Notes under the pieces: generated by a model
What the model was told of the DNA's origin: nothing
What the model saw: the letters and a program-made list of their open reading frames with translations, nothing else
Database searches by the model: none
Shown here: piece after piece, positions 33,422 to 44,947 of the stretch
Numbering within the stretch: the first letter of the stretch is position 1
Layout of the letters: every line of letters starts with the position of its first letter
Program-made: the position numbers and the translations under genes
Assembly (NCBI GenBank): GCA_030522415.1
Contig: CM060109.1
Span: 28,359,392 to 28,423,391, forward strand
DNA from: Channallabes apus
Taxonomy: Eukaryota > Chordata > Actinopteri > Siluriformes > Clariidae
Length of the DNA: 64,000 nucleotides
Reading direction: 5' to 3'

Positions 33422-35264
33422 AATTGGCGGAGTCGATCTCCGTTCAGGACGTGTGGGACAACGCGCTGGGATCTACGTGGATTGTGTGCTAGACGGCGTC
33501 CCGCTGCGTGCGCTTGTGGATACCGGCTCCACTGTTTCACTACTCCGCAACGGAGTGTTGGGACCATGCGAGCGCGCTGGCAAAGTGCCCAAACCAACCC
33601 TCAGCATCCGCACCGTGTCTGGGAGCCATTTGAAGATACGGGCTCGTCGCTCGGTGCGAATCAACATAGGTGAGCACAACTATGTTCATGATTTTTTGCT
33701 GGGGAACATTGAAGATGACTGTATATTGGGGCTAGACATTTTGGAAAAGTGGGGGGCGGTGCTCAGCCTAACGGACGGGACTCTTTGTGGGGATTTTGGC
33801 AGAGCTAGGTTGCTAACACCGAAACCACAGCCGCATGTGAAAGTAGCACACACCCGGGGGGCGGAACTTCCGGAGGCTGCGCCACACAAACATCCGGTAC
33901 ACGACCAATCGAGCGTGCTAGATGAGCTTTTGCGACGTAGCAGCGCGGGGTTAACTGCGACACAGACCGAAACGCTGAGATCGTTCCTTAACGAATTCGT
34001 GGATGTATTCGCGGTAGACGAGCGCGATTGCACCCATACCAATCTGGTGCAGCACAGGATTGATACGGGGAACGCAGCTCCTGTTCGGTTGCACCCGCGA
34101 CGCCTCCCATTAGCTAAACGGGCTGCCGCCGAACAGAAACTGCGTGAGATGGTCGACTCAGGCGTCATTGAGCCAGCGTCCGGACCGTGGTCTTCACCGG
34201 TTGTGCTTGTGCGTAAGAGGGACAATTCTTGGCGGTTTTGTGTCGATTACCGGCGGTTAAACGCGGTGACGCGGAAGGACTCATACCCGTTGCCACGGAT
34301 AGATGATGCGCTGGAGCATGTCGCAGGCTCGGCGTGGTTTAGTTCATTAGATCTGCGTAGCGGGTATTGGCAAGTAGAGCTCGCTCCGGAAGACCGCCCT
34401 AAAACCGCGTTTTCGATCGGGCACGGGCTGTGGCAATTCCGGCGTATGCCTTTCGGCCTATGCAACGCTCCGGCGACGTTTGAACGGTTGATGGAGAAAG
34501 TGTTGGCGGATATCCCTCGTAACCGTTGCGTCGTCTACCTGGATGATTTGCTAGTGCACGGCAAGGAGTTTGAGGTCGCGCTAGCTAATCTCCGGGTGGT
34601 ATTTTTGGCTATCCGACGGGCGAACTTGCGGCTCAATCCGGGGAAATGCCAGCTGTTGCGTCGAGAGACCGCGTTTCTGGGCCACATAATTAGTGCGAAC
34701 GGGATTGCTACCGACCCAAACAAAATCGCGGCAGTACAGAATTGGCCAGAACCAGTAAATGTGTCACAGCTGCGCACTTTCCTCGGGTTAGCCTCGTACT
34801 ACCGCCGGTTCGTGAAAGACTTCGCCACCGTCGCAAGTCCGTTGCATGGGTTGACGAAAAAGAACCAGCCGTTCCGCTGGGAGGTTGTACATGCGCGCGC
34901 GTTCGCTCGGTTGCGCGAAGCTTTGGTCACGTGTCCCGTCCTCGGCTATCCGGATGCAGCGCGCGCGTTCACCCTTGATACAGACGCGAGCGAGGTAGGG
35001 CTGGGGGCCGTACTGTCTCAGGTTTCCGGTAACCAAGAGCGGGTTGTCGCATATTTCAGCCGCGCGTTGTCTGGGCCCGAGCGGAATTATTGCGTCACGC
35101 GGCGCGAGCTGTTAGCTGTCGTCGCGGCGCTAAAACACTTCCGGCCATATTTATACGGGCAAACCTTCCTGCTGCGGACCGATCACGCTTCGTTAGTGTG
35201 GCTGCTTAGCTTCAAAGAACCTGAGGGGCAGTTAGCGCGTTGGCTGGAGCGCCTACAGGATTAG
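33402..35264 (+). CDS. Gypsy pol part 1: protease, reverse transcriptase, RNase H
   Basis: The frame is open from 33324, and the product is most likely made as a Gag-Pol fusion through the frameshift signal, so no own start is needed. The listed start is a GTG. Counting from 33402, the aspartic protease active site DTGS is at residues 40-43. RT runs from about 215 to 420, with 'WRFCVDYRRLN', 'FSSLDLRSGYWQ' and the catalytic YLDD at 379-382. RNase H follows, with DTDAS at 526-530 and a 'TRRELLAVVAALKHF' helix. The ORF ends prematurely after 'RWLERLQD' at 35264. The family's usual HRPG...NADALSR linker is missing, which implies a deletion that joins the next part in another frame. It copies element RNA into DNA in the particle. 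Confidence 0.92.
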   Translation: MADSVSPIGGVDLRSGRVGQRAGIYVDCVLDGVPLRALVDTGSTVSLLRNGVLGPCERAGKVPKPTLSIRTVSGSHLKIRARRSVRINIGEHNYVHDFLLGNIEDDCILGLDILEKWGAVLSLTDGTLCGDFGRARLLTPKPQPHVKVAHTRGAELPEAAPHKHPVHDQSSVLDELLRRSSAGLTATQTETLRSFLNEFVDVFAVDERDCTHTNLVQHRIDTGNAAPVRLHPRRLPLAKRAAAEQKLREMVDSGVIEPASGPWSSPVVLVRKRDNSWRFCVDYRRLNAVTRKDSYPLPRIDDALEHVAGSAWFSSLDLRSGYWQVELAPEDRPKTAFSIGHGLWQFRRMPFGLCNAPATFERLMEKVLADIPRNRCVVYLDDLLVHGKEFEVALANLRVVFLAIRRANLRLNPGKCQLLRRETAFLGHIISANGIATDPNKIAAVQNWPEPVNVSQLRTFLGLASYYRRFVKDFATVASPLHGLTKKNQPFRWEVVHARAFARLREALVTCPVLGYPDAARAFTLDTDASEVGLGAVLSQVSGNQERVVAYFSRALSGPERNYCVTRRELLAVVAALKHFRPYLYGQTFLLRTDHASLVWLLSFKEPEGQLARWLERLQD

Positions 35265-36856
35265 TTACGATACGTTGCGACGTAGGCCAACCTCCGGAAC
35301 CACTGGCGCACAACTTCCTTTCCGTTCAGTCCCCCGGACCCCCCGGGGGTGATCAGCCGACCGTTCCAGCGTGCAGCCGAGTCACTGCCTCGCCTAGGGC
35401 ACCTCCCACCGTCATCTCACCTGTGCCACAGCTGGACAGTGAACAGCTCGCGGCCGAGCAGGAGAGCGATCCGGTTCTGCATCAAGTTCTGGGTTGGGTT
35501 AAAGCGGGCCGGAGACCGGATTATACTGCAATCACTCACCTGGGGTTAGAGGCGAAAGCTCTGCACTCACAGTTCACCCGCCTAGCATTGCGGCAAGGGT
35601 TACTCTACCGTCGCTGGGAGCGGCCGTGCGGCGCTGGCGAATGTTTCCAGCTTCTGGTACCAAAAACTTTGCGGGCATGTGTGCTGGGGTTGGTTCATGG
35701 GCATACGGGTTCAGGACACTTCGGTGTGACAAAAACTCTGCGGCGGTTGCGCGCTCGCTTCTACTGGCCGGGCTGTCACACTGACAGTGAACTCTTTGTT
35801 CACAGATGCGACTCCTGCACGGCGAAGAAGGGCCCTACCCAGCGCTCGCGAGCCCCGCTGCAGGACTTTCGGGTGGGGGCGCCCATGGAGCGTATGGGCG
35901 TGGACATTCTTGGACCGTTCCCCGTTTCCGATCGGGGTAACCGTTATGTGCTGGTCGTTGTGGATTACTTCACCAAGTGGCCGGAGGCTTTCGCTGTGCC
36001 TGATCAGAGCGCCTCCACCACGGCCCGAGTGCTAGTGGATGAGGTGTTCAGCCGGTTCGGCGCTCCAGAGCAGTTGCACAGCGATCAGGGGCGCAACTTC
36101 GAGGCGGAGGTGTTTGCGGCGGTGTGCGAACGCCTCGGGGTGAAAAAGACCCGCACCACGCCGCTTCATCCACAAAGTGACGGCCTCGTGGAGCGCTTTA
36201 ATCGGACGCTCACCACACAACTCGCCCTACTTACCAGCGATCGGCAACGTGATTGGGACGAACATTTGCCTCTCGTTCTTTGGGCATATCGCACGGCAGT
36301 ACAGGAGTCATCGCAGCTAACGCCAGCTGTTCTCATGTTTGGACGCGAGCTGCGCACTCCAGTGGACCTCGTTTTCGGGCCACCGCCACAGTCGGATTTA
36401 CCCACGGCACCGGGGTTGGATTATTTTTGTTCTTTAAAAGAAAAACTGTTCCGGGTTCACGAGTTAGCGCGCAAACACTTGGCGGACGCCGGTGTTAAGC
36501 AGCGCCGGGTTTATGACACTCACAGCCGGGGGCGAGACTTTGAGCCGGGAGAGCAGGTATGGGTTTATTCCCCGAGAAGGAAGAGAGGGCTATCACCCAA
36601 ACTTATGTCACACTGGGTGGGACCCTGTACGGTGATCGCTCAACTTTCGGATGTCGTCTACCGGGTGCGGCTGGCGGGGCGGGCGCGGATGATTGTGCTT
36701 CACCGAGACCGTCTCGCTCCCTACCAGCCGCATGCCGGTGAGACGGCGACTGCTGCAGAGGCCCGGCCGCCTCAGGTTAAGGTTCACCTGTCGTCTACAG
36801 CAGGGCCCCGGCGTTCGCAGCGCCAGCACCGACCGCCTGCACGTCTCAGAGACTGA
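35240..36856 (+). CDS. Gypsy pol part 2: integrase
   Basis: This region reads in a different frame from part 1, so the polyprotein is broken at about 35262. The true N-terminus was part of the Gag-Pol polyprotein, and the first residues of this frame are incidental. From 35240, the HHCC zinc-binding domain uses H153, H160, C190 and C193. The catalytic core has D222 (VDILGPF), D282 (HSDQGRNF) and E318 (GLVERFN), with 35 residues between the last two (DD35E). A GPY/F-type module follows near 445-495 ('LSPKLMSHWVGPCTVI', 'LHRDRLAPY'). I see no chromodomain. The frame ends at 36856 with an Arg-rich tail. It would insert the cDNA into the chromosome with a 4-bp duplication, matching the atac flanks. 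Confidence 0.92.
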   Translation: MAGAPTGLVTIRCDVGQPPEPLAHNFLSVQSPGPPGGDQPTVPACSRVTASPRAPPTVISPVPQLDSEQLAAEQESDPVLHQVLGWVKAGRRPDYTAITHLGLEAKALHSQFTRLALRQGLLYRRWERPCGAGECFQLLVPKTLRACVLGLVHGHTGSGHFGVTKTLRRLRARFYWPGCHTDSELFVHRCDSCTAKKGPTQRSRAPLQDFRVGAPMERMGVDILGPFPVSDRGNRYVLVVVDYFTKWPEAFAVPDQSASTTARVLVDEVFSRFGAPEQLHSDQGRNFEAEVFAAVCERLGVKKTRTTPLHPQSDGLVERFNRTLTTQLALLTSDRQRDWDEHLPLVLWAYRTAVQESSQLTPAVLMFGRELRTPVDLVFGPPPQSDLPTAPGLDYFCSLKEKLFRVHELARKHLADAGVKQRRVYDTHSRGRDFEPGEQVWVYSPRRKRGLSPKLMSHWVGPCTVIAQLSDVVYRVRLAGRARMIVLHRDRLAPYQPHAGETATAAEARPPQVKVHLSSTAGPRRSQRQHRPPARLRD

Positions 36857-36884
36857 AGGATTAGGGGTGACCGGGGACGGTCAC

Positions 36885-36901
36885 AGCTCGGGTGGGGGCA
36901 G
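36885..36901 (+). promoter_or_regulatory. Polypurine tract
   Basis: A G-rich run, 'cgggtgggggcag', directly precedes the 3' LTR, where plus-strand DNA synthesis is primed. It contains a few pyrimidines. Confidence 0.65.
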
Positions 36902-37149
36902 TGTGGCGTGGGCGGGGCTGGCGATCGCCGGCTTTGGTCCAGCATGATGTTTGTGTTCACCATGGGTGGGATGTTGGTTTTAGGTTAGTGGCTTCGGCCA
37001 TGTTTAAGCATGTGGGTGTGTGTGTTTTGACCTGTATGTGTGTTTATGCTTGTGCTGAGAGAGAATAAAATACTCCCAGTCATTACATTGGGTAGCCACC
37101 AAGCTCACTCGTCCTCCAAGATCCCTGCTTAGTGTTGAAAAACGCTACA
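36902..37149 (+). repeat. 3' LTR of Gypsy element
   Basis: 248 bp, apparently identical to the 5' LTR, followed by the target duplication atac (37150-37153). Confidence 0.97.
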
Positions 37150-37153
37150 ATAC

Positions 37154-37374
37154 ATTATTGTAATATAAAGCTTTTTATATAGTGCATTTTCAGTAATATG
37201 TTGTTTTTAAAATAATTTGTACACCATACAATTAACATTTGGTAATGCTCACCTGTGGAGAACAAGTTTCATAGGGGAATTGTGGTGCATGTAGACTATG
37301 AATTAAAGGAATAAAGTTCACAATGTAGATTTTTGCTTGGATTTTAATCTTAAGCTCATCATGGTCAGTAAAAA
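37154..37374. other. Short gap after the Gypsy element
   Basis: Unique AT-rich host sequence that continues the flank left of 32176. Nothing else is seen. Confidence 0.5.
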
Positions 37375-37590
37375 CCAAACCTGACCATCCTATCCACATG
37401 TGGTCCTTCCACTAACTATTGCCACATAGTTGAAAGCACATATTTGGCCACACTTATCTTTTTCCCAACTACATTGTTTATATATCCCAGTATGAACCTC
37501 AAACTCCCCCAAAAGAGAGCCATTAGAGATGGCAATGCTCCATGGATGCAGTAGATACTGTATTCAACAAGCGCATATTATTGTAATAGT
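37375..37590. mobile_element. Internally deleted Tc1-like relic
   Basis: 'ccatcctatccacatgtggtccttccac' and 'ttgccacatagttgaaagcacata' near 37384-37443, then 'gtattcaacaagcgcatat' near 37560-37580, match the two ends of a Tc1-like family whose other relic is at 58620-58860. The transposase centre is missing. Confidence 0.5.
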
Positions 37591-38132
37591 AAGATGTACA
37601 TTTACCTCCTGTTATGTATTATCATCGATCATGTCTGCCCTGTGGAGTGATGACTAATAATCAGTGCAATAAACACAGAAATCTGCAGCAGTTTGAAGAC
37701 ATATGGACAACTTTTTATGGACATATGGACAACTTGAAATTGGTGATCCTAAACAAACATTGCATTTGAAACTGGTTCCCTGCAACAGAACCCACAGCAC
37801 CACACGCTTGGCAAGTTGCAGCTGGAGCACTTTGGTAATGCCAAATCAGCATTTTTGTGGACAGTAGTGCTCATCAGTGGAAATAGTCATAACTGTCCAC
37901 AGTCTGCTGTAGCTACAAGATTGAATCTAAAATATGTTATGTTGTACCACACCATGGTAGTTGGCATTTATCTATGACCGGGGTACTCAGTAGGCGGACT
38001 CCGGCTCGAATCCGGACCCAAATACGTTTACATCTGGACTGATGCCAAACAAACACGCTAATTTAATCATAATCAAAATCAGTTCTCAATTAAGTTCGCA
38101 ACTGTGTTTCCCCGCGATATATCTTTGAGTCA
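37591..38132. other. Gap: no gene seen
   Basis: Unique sequence. No supported feature. Confidence 0.45.
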
Positions 38133-38600
38133 TCTAGTGATGTGTCGTTCATGAACGATTCGTTCTTTTTGAACGAATCTTTAACGTGACTCAGATGAAC
38201 GAGTCGTCTCCGAGAGTGATTCGTTGATTTTCTACTGGGCGCGCATGCGCAAATCATCGCAGAACCTCCGTAGGCTATGTATTGAACGGTTCTCAACGAA
38301 TCGTCCCGAGTTGTTCGGTCCTTTGTCACATGACTCCCATAGGCGCTATGCGGTGCAGTAGATTCAAAAGAACGAACGACTCGTGGAAGATATAAAAGGT
38401 GAGCTACTCATTCTTCTGTTTATTATAATATGTCCTTAATACCCTAATGGCGTGCTCAAAGCTGGCCATTGATATAAGTTGATTTTTAAAACAGCGAATT
38501 TAAGAATGAGTGGACAGAAAAATATGCATTCGTGCTCCCCGTGGGAAGCAGAAAACCAATGTGCTTAATCTAGCAATTAAAAGTGGTCACCCTCTCACCT
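38133..38600 (+). mobile_element. hAT-like element, 5' fragment with exon remnant
   Basis: From about 38134, 'tagtgatgtgtcgttcatgaacgattcg' starts a block dense in 'gaacga/tcgttc' words, the style of fish hAT ends. About 360 bases downstream, after an acceptor-like 'ttttaaaacag', the segment 38493-38573 reads 'SEFKNEWTEKYAFVLP' then 'SRKPMCLI'. This resembles the start of a hAT transposase exon (BED-like fold), and a stop follows. The rest of the transposase is absent or beyond recognition. Confidence 0.5.
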
Positions 38601-39778
38601 TCTGGACAAAGATGGTTACTGCAGCAGGTGTTCCTGTCCTGCAGAAAATGGCCCTTCAAATTCTCACAATGTTTGACTACCATGTCATTTTTGGGTATTG
38701 TTCGAAAATTTTGGGTTTTACTTTTTTTGTAGTTCTCTATTTGAAATTGGACTGTAATTTTTCCGGACCTCGGACTGAATAGAAATTTGGTAAGTGGACC
38801 TTTCAAATTTATATTTGAGTACCCCTGATCTAGGGGCTCATTTAGTTACTACAACCTTTCTGAAAGGTGTCTTTCATCATGGGACAACCCCTTTATCCGT
38901 ATCAGTTGAAATTATATTTCTGAAAGGATCAGGGGTATCTTTTAGAATGGGACAACCCAGTTACTCTATGATAGAATTTGGACCAAATGGCTCATTTGGT
39001 TATTCAGACTTAAAATCAACTGTTGCTTTTACCATTCATAGTGAAAAAACAGTGAGCTACCTGATATGATGAAGAAACCCTGAGTAGGAACCCTACTCTT
39101 TTACTTTTCTGTAGTATTATTACACAAAGCTCAAAATACTGTAGATTTGTTTTAGCAATGTGAGTTTGAATGTAGCCCATCTGAACACTCTGCAAGTGAG
39201 TAGAATGAGCACCTGACAAATTTTTTCAATGTCCCTGGGAAAATCCCCAGGAGACTAGTGAAGACAATAGCAAGTTCCATGATGAAACTTTTACATGTGC
39301 CTGTAAAAACACATAATTTTTTTCAGGAAGTGCTAGTGGTAAGCATAATGGCAAAAAAAAAGGTTGGTTTTACACACATGGGAGCATGGATGGGGCAAAT
39401 ATAGGTATTCATTTGTCCTCTATGCCAGTTCAGATCTCTGTCATAGCATTGCCATTGTTTCAAGACACTGCTCGTGGTTGCTGAGCATCTGATACTAAGA
39501 TAAAGCAGCTTGGAGATCATAGGCTTTTACTGGATCTGTGCTGCTGGGTGAAGGCTTCTGTGAAACAAAGGGTTTATAAAGTACAGAGACAGAATACTCG
39601 AAATCAAGACAAGGCAGGTTGTTGCCAAAACATACCTGAAAAGCGAACAAATCCAAATCAATACCAAAAAAATGGGCAAACAAAAGGGCTAGGCAAACAC
39701 AAACCTTATATCCAAGAAAACGTGGTTGAGAACTAGAAACAATTAGCAGGCAAACTGTACTGCTTTCCAAAGAAATGA

Positions 39779-39779
<1 letters not shown>
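38601..39779. other. Gap: no gene seen
   Basis: It contains a short internal duplication near 38855-38955 ('tttctgaaagg...gggacaaccc' twice). No domain or RNA gene is recognised. Confidence 0.4.

Positions 39780-39838
<59 letters not shown>
39780..39838. repeat. (AT)n microsatellite
   Basis: About 29 uninterrupted AT units. Confidence 0.95.
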
Positions 39839-39841
<3 letters not shown>

Positions 39842-40799
39842 GAAACTTTTACATTTAAACAAACCCACAAAATTCATTCTTGTTTATGCAAACCATATAC
39901 TGTACTGTTGAAATATGCTACAGTATTTGTTTTAATAGTGATGAATGTCAGTATCAATTTTAGTCATTCATAGTATCCCACATTGCCATTCATGTACAAT
40001 GTATTAAAGAATTAAATAAAATTAGTAATTTTTTATTATATGATCTTAAGGGAATTTTAAACAATCATTCTTTTAGCTCTAGATGAGGAGAAAGGGATAA
40101 GCATAATTTCTGGGCTGCTATCCATGTTTCTCAACTGGGATACAAAGGATAAGTCTCAGCCTCAGAACCCCTGGAGCTTGAGCCTTCTGCTTTTTATACT
40201 AAGTCTCCCAGAAGCTCCAACATCCAGCTCACGATCCATCTGGCAGTGAAGCATTGGCCTGACGCACTGCAAAGCTCTTCATGACACAAACCAGGGGGAG
40301 GAAGAAAGAGAACAGAATGTCTAGATAAATGGTGCTTGGATGGCACTGTAATTACAGCTATTATTGTAGTATCAGATAAAGGTTGTTTTGAAATTTATAC
40401 AAGTACTATGTAAAGGACATTGCATATAGATTTTCTAATATGCATTGTATAATAAAATGTAATGGAGACCATGCCACTAGTCATGTCAGCTTGAGTTCCT
40501 CCAAGTTTTCTCCAATTTGATGAGCATTTACTTTTCTTTTTCATAATGTGGTTACTCAGCATGTGTCATTATAGCTGAAAACTGACCAGGCTACAAAGTG
40601 TATAGTGCCCTCATTGTTGGAACAGACATTAAAGCAAACATCCTACACAAATTTGCTCATTTAATTTTAATAGATGTTGCCCTGAGCCTGATGCTCCACT
40701 GGTCTGCCCTCTAGGGCATTGGAGGTTGGGCATACTGTTACATGTTAAATAACCATTTTTGTAATACATGCCCTTTCTAGTTTTATTTATTCATTTATT
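39839..40799. other. Gap: no gene seen
   Basis: AT-rich unique sequence. No supported feature. Confidence 0.45.
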
Positions 40800-43190
40800 T
40801 TGGCAAATTTGTCACAGGTGATTGATTCAGATCAACAAACACATTTTTATATTAAACAAAAATTTACCAAGTAAAAACAAATTAAATGGTGATTCCAAAT
40901 GGATGGATGAATTCAAACCTACTTGGCCATTTGAAAAAAAGTAGTTGCACCTAAATCTACTGTAATAACTGGTTGTGCGACTCTTGGCAGCAACAACTGC
41001 AATCAAACATTTGCAATAACTGGCAATGTGTATTTCAAATTGCTGTGGGTTTTTGGCCCACGCTTCTTTGTTAAATTGTTTTAATTGAGCCACGTTGGAG
41101 GGCTTGTTTTGAGCATGAATGGCCTGATTTAAGGCTCTTGACTAGGCCACTATTTCTTGAGCCATTCAGAGGTGGATTTGCTGGTATATTTCAGATCATT
41201 GTCCTGCTGTATAAGCCAAGTGTGCTGATCTTGAGGTCACGATCTGATGGCAGGACATTCTTTTCTGTTAAAGAGCAGAATTCATGCTTCCATCAATTAT
41301 GCAAAGTGGTTCAGGTCTTGAGGCAGGAAAAACAGCCCCAGACCATCACACTACCACCACCATGTGTGACTGTTGGTATGATGTTATTTTAATGAAAAGG
41401 TGGGTTAGTTTTACTCTAGCTGTAATGGGATGCATACCTTCCAAAAAGTTAAACTTCTGTCTCATCAGTCGACACAATATTTGCCCAAAAGTCTTGAGGA
41501 TAACCAAGATGTATGATGTGTTATTCAATGTGAGATGAGTCTTTGTGTTCTTTTTGGTCACCAGTGGCTTTCCCTTTGGAGCTCTCTCATGAATAGGGTT
41601 GGGAACCGAAAACCGGTGCTAATACGGCACCGGTACCTATATAACCGGTATAAACCGGACCGGAACAGAACGCGAATTTCGGTGCCTCATTTTGGTGCCA
41701 CTTAAATGCCTGAACTGTCGATTGAAATATTTGTTCTCTAGATTCATATATTTTTGTAGATTAATAGTTTATTAGATTAAATAAAAAAATTAAAAGCATA
41801 AATCATCAGGAAATGAGAGACCATCCGAGATGCGCATGAATGCAGCAACTAACGTTACACTCGCTCTGACGGCAGCAGGCGGTCTACTGCTATCTTAGCT
41901 TGCTAAATTAAACTTTCGTTAAAATGCCTAAAACTAAACGGTCGAAAGTGTGGCTATACAGTATTTCACAAGAAAGGATTCCGACACCGCGACGTGCAGC
42001 AAATGTTTTACAGCAATTGCGTGTAAAGGGGGAAACACGTCAAATCTAATGAAACATTTGAGGGCAGACGGAATAAAGTTAAAAGCAGAATAAATACCCG
42101 GAATAAAGTTAAAAGCAGACAGAGGCACCGTGTTTGACAGCTTGTGGACAACAGCTGCCACTATCAGTGTGGACGACCATCAGTCCCAGTCACACCAACT
42201 GTAGCAAAAAGGAGTCACCGATTATGATGACGACAGCAGCCTTTCCGCAGGTTAGTAGTAGGATAATGTAATGTTAATAGCAAAATGCAAATCTTGCATT
42301 CATGCTAACAAATAGTCAAACGATTTGTAAAAAACTAATGTAACATGGATTCTGTTTATAATTATGGCTTTCCAGCTAGTACTACAGTAGTAGTACTACA
42401 ACAGTGACCCCATTTACCATTGCAAAGAAGGCTATGCATGTCCTGTGCAGGACAATAAGTCACGAAAGGTGTCGTATTTTTCCAGAAAAGGCAAATATGG
42501 TGAAATTTCTGCAAAAAAATTGCTAAAATTTGAAGCTTATATATTCATATATACTTTAAACTTTTAATATATTGTTCAATTTTAAGCATTAAATTTTTTT
42601 GTTCAATAAAATTTTTTTTGAGTCATCCACCATAATTTTGTGGCTTTTGTAAAGTATCGGTTCAGGCACCGTTTTGGCACCGGTACCGTTTTAAAAGTAT
42701 CGATTTGGCACCGGTATCGAAAAAAACCCAAACGATACCCAACCCTACTCATGAATGCCATTTTTGCTCAGTGTCTTTCTTATTGTTGATACCTGCAGTT
42801 CTTCAGATGTTGTTCTGGGTTCTTTTATGAGCTCCTGGATGAGGCATCGTTGTGCTATTGGTGTAATTTTGGTAGCCCAGTCACTTCTGAGAAGGTTCAA
42901 CATTTTTAGGTCCTTTTGTGGATAATGGCTTTCATCGCCTTAGAAATGGCTTTGTAACTCTATCCAGACCGATACATGTCAATTACAGTACTTTGTTTCT
43001 CATCTGTTTTTGAATTTCTTTAGATTACAGAATGATGGATTGGTTTTTGGGCATATTTTAAATGTGCTTTGTCAGACAGGTTCTATTTAAGTGATTTCAT
43101 GATTCAACAGGTCTGTAGGTAATCAGGTCTTGGTGCAGCAAGTAAAATTTAACTTTGAAATTAAATGTGTGGCCTAGTTGCTTACTACTT
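40800..43190 (-). pseudogene. Tc1-like element/transposase relic split by hAT copy A
   Basis: On the minus strand, fragments follow the order of the intact transposase at 47889-48911. The N-terminus lies at about 43080-42760 ('ctttcatcgccttagaaatggctttgtaa' region), and the C-terminus at about 41560-40960 ('ataactggttgtgcgactcttggcagcaac', the GG-PTSY-like end). It is interrupted at 41594-42747 by a hAT insertion. Many stops and indels are present. Terminal repeats are only partly recognisable near 40810 and 43110. It is an old copy of a family close to the 47670 element, in the same orientation. Confidence 0.75.
41594..42747 (+). mobile_element. Non-autonomous hAT element, copy A
   Basis: It begins TAGGGTTGGGAACCG and ends GATACCCAACCCTA, with a perfect 8-bp duplication, ctcatgaa, at 41586-41593 and 42748-42755. 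The 8-bp duplication is diagnostic of hAT. Subterminal regions are rich in ccggtacc words. Around 41924-42100 it keeps a decayed exon opening MPKTKRSKVW, with a C-x2-C...H BED zinc-finger pattern now frameshifted. No catalytic domain is present. Copy B is at 53386-54485 in the opposite orientation. Confidence 0.95.
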
Positions 43191-44940
43191 TGTCAAACGA
43201 TAGATTTCATTGACAAAATCAAAGATTACTCTAAAATAAGTAATGCAACCTGTCAGTGCTCTCATCATAAGACGTGGGTTACTCAGGGACACCACTTGTT
43301 CATCTATAAACATTTGAAGGTCTAGGTTAATCTTTTGACAAATGTAATTTTGATTTGCATGCTCCTCAATGTCTGGACAATCTCCAATTGTCATACCAGT
43401 GATTCATCTCCACAAAACCTTTTGATTTAAGCTCTTTTAAAGGTCTAAGTGAATGTTAGGCCAGATAGACAATATGATTGATAAGTAAGTTTACACTGCA
43501 ATCAGACTAGCTTCTTCAAGCGTAAAATAGACATGTCTGTTCTGTTATGATGCAGGAAAGTCGTTGTTCCTTATCCTGTCTGTACAAAAATGTTCACTAT
43601 GCTGAGAGTGATTTCTGGATAGTCATAAAATTCAACTTCCTTTTTGCCAACTAGTACAAGCAGATGGACAGCAAGCTCCCTGTAGTGTGTTCTGCACTGA
43701 CTCACAATTAACAACAATGTGCAGTTCAAACTATATTATGTTAATAAGCATTTCTTAAACTGACCTCAGAGGCAATCCAGAAACATTTTTGTTTTATCTA
43801 CAGTATGTTTAAAAGGAGTATGAATGTACCAGGACTAAAGGATAAACTAATCTGTGAAACAATCATAATATATTAAAGGCTAAACCTAGGATCATCAGTT
43901 GTGTGAAATAAACATTAACATGAAGGCATTTCGGTTTTATTTTATTTTCAGGATACATTCATGTTCTTTCAAGAAGAAAGTTCTCATTATTTAACATTAC
44001 TCAGCAATGAACAGAGCTTCGATTGAGCTCCTGCTTTATTATCATAAATTTATTGTCATATAATATGCAGTAAACTGAACCAGTAAAGTAAAGCGTTTAG
44101 CAGTCTATTTGTGGAGTCAAACCACAGCTGTAAACACAATTATTCAAAGAAAATAACCACCCAAAAAGTTATTTATTTATTTATTTATTTATTTTTTTTA
44201 TAATTTTGCTAAAACAAATTTTAGAACTGTCTCCTACATGGACAGTTATGTGATGTTTTATAAAGCTGTTCAAAATTAGGTACAAAACACAAAATTTTTT
44301 CAATCCCACCCAACCTCAGATAGTAAACTTTTTTATCTATTCTTTTTTTTTATGAATCTAGGCTAAATCGCCAAGGAACATTAGTTGGACGCATATTATG
44401 CATAATCTGAAGTGATGGAATGACTAGGAAAGTAAAGAAAATGCATTATTTCTGTCAATCTGCAGCTTTTATCTTCTTATTGATTTGCCCATCACAGCCA
44501 ATTGAGAGTGATCCACAAGTGTATAGACTATGACTGTGCAGTGTAATGTGTATCCTATATTTCTGCACCACACACTTGGGTGGAATACTTTATAATTCAT
44601 ATTGTACATATACATAGTACAATTTATGTACTGTACCACATACAGTAAGTGTCAATGTAATAAAAGTCAGATAATAATTGTTAGTGTAATCATTTAGATG
44701 GGCAACCACTGCATAAGAGTTTCAAAACCAAAGGATAATTAATTATAACATATTATAAAGTTTAAAAATCACATAAACCTGACACATTCGTTTAGCAACA
44801 CAAGTAGTGTTTAAAAAAGTATAAGTGGAAAGAAAAAATGTGTTTGCTTGATAATTGTGGTTTGCAGTGGACGTTATTTTGCCATTGTAACATAACAAGA
44901 TGCTGCACATTATTTAAAATAGCTTTTGATAAAGTACTAT
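43191..44940. other. Gap: AT-rich, no gene seen
   Basis: It holds a short (ttta)n near 44168-44195. No coding region or transposon ends are recognised. Confidence 0.45.
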
Positions 44941-44947
44941 ACTGCAT

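Larger units (their letters stand above)
32180..37149 (+). mobile_element. Young Ty3/Gypsy LTR retrotransposon, complete LTR to LTR
   Basis: 4970 bp, bounded by two 248-bp LTRs that I find identical on reading, and flanked by the 4-bp duplication atac (32176-32179 and 37150-37153). The internal part is GC-rich and CpG-rich, unlike the AT-rich host DNA. In order it has a tRNA-Leu-type primer site, gag, a frameshift signal, protease-RT-RNase H, integrase and a purine tract. There is no env. The domain order RT-RH before integrase makes it Ty3/Gypsy. Two frame lesions, in gag near 32850 and at the end of RNase H near 35262, probably make this copy non-autonomous. Confidence 0.95.

Noticed and set aside
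36857..36901. Search for an env gene in the Gypsy element
   Set aside because: Only about 45 bases separate the end of integrase from the 3' LTR, so no envelope gene is present.
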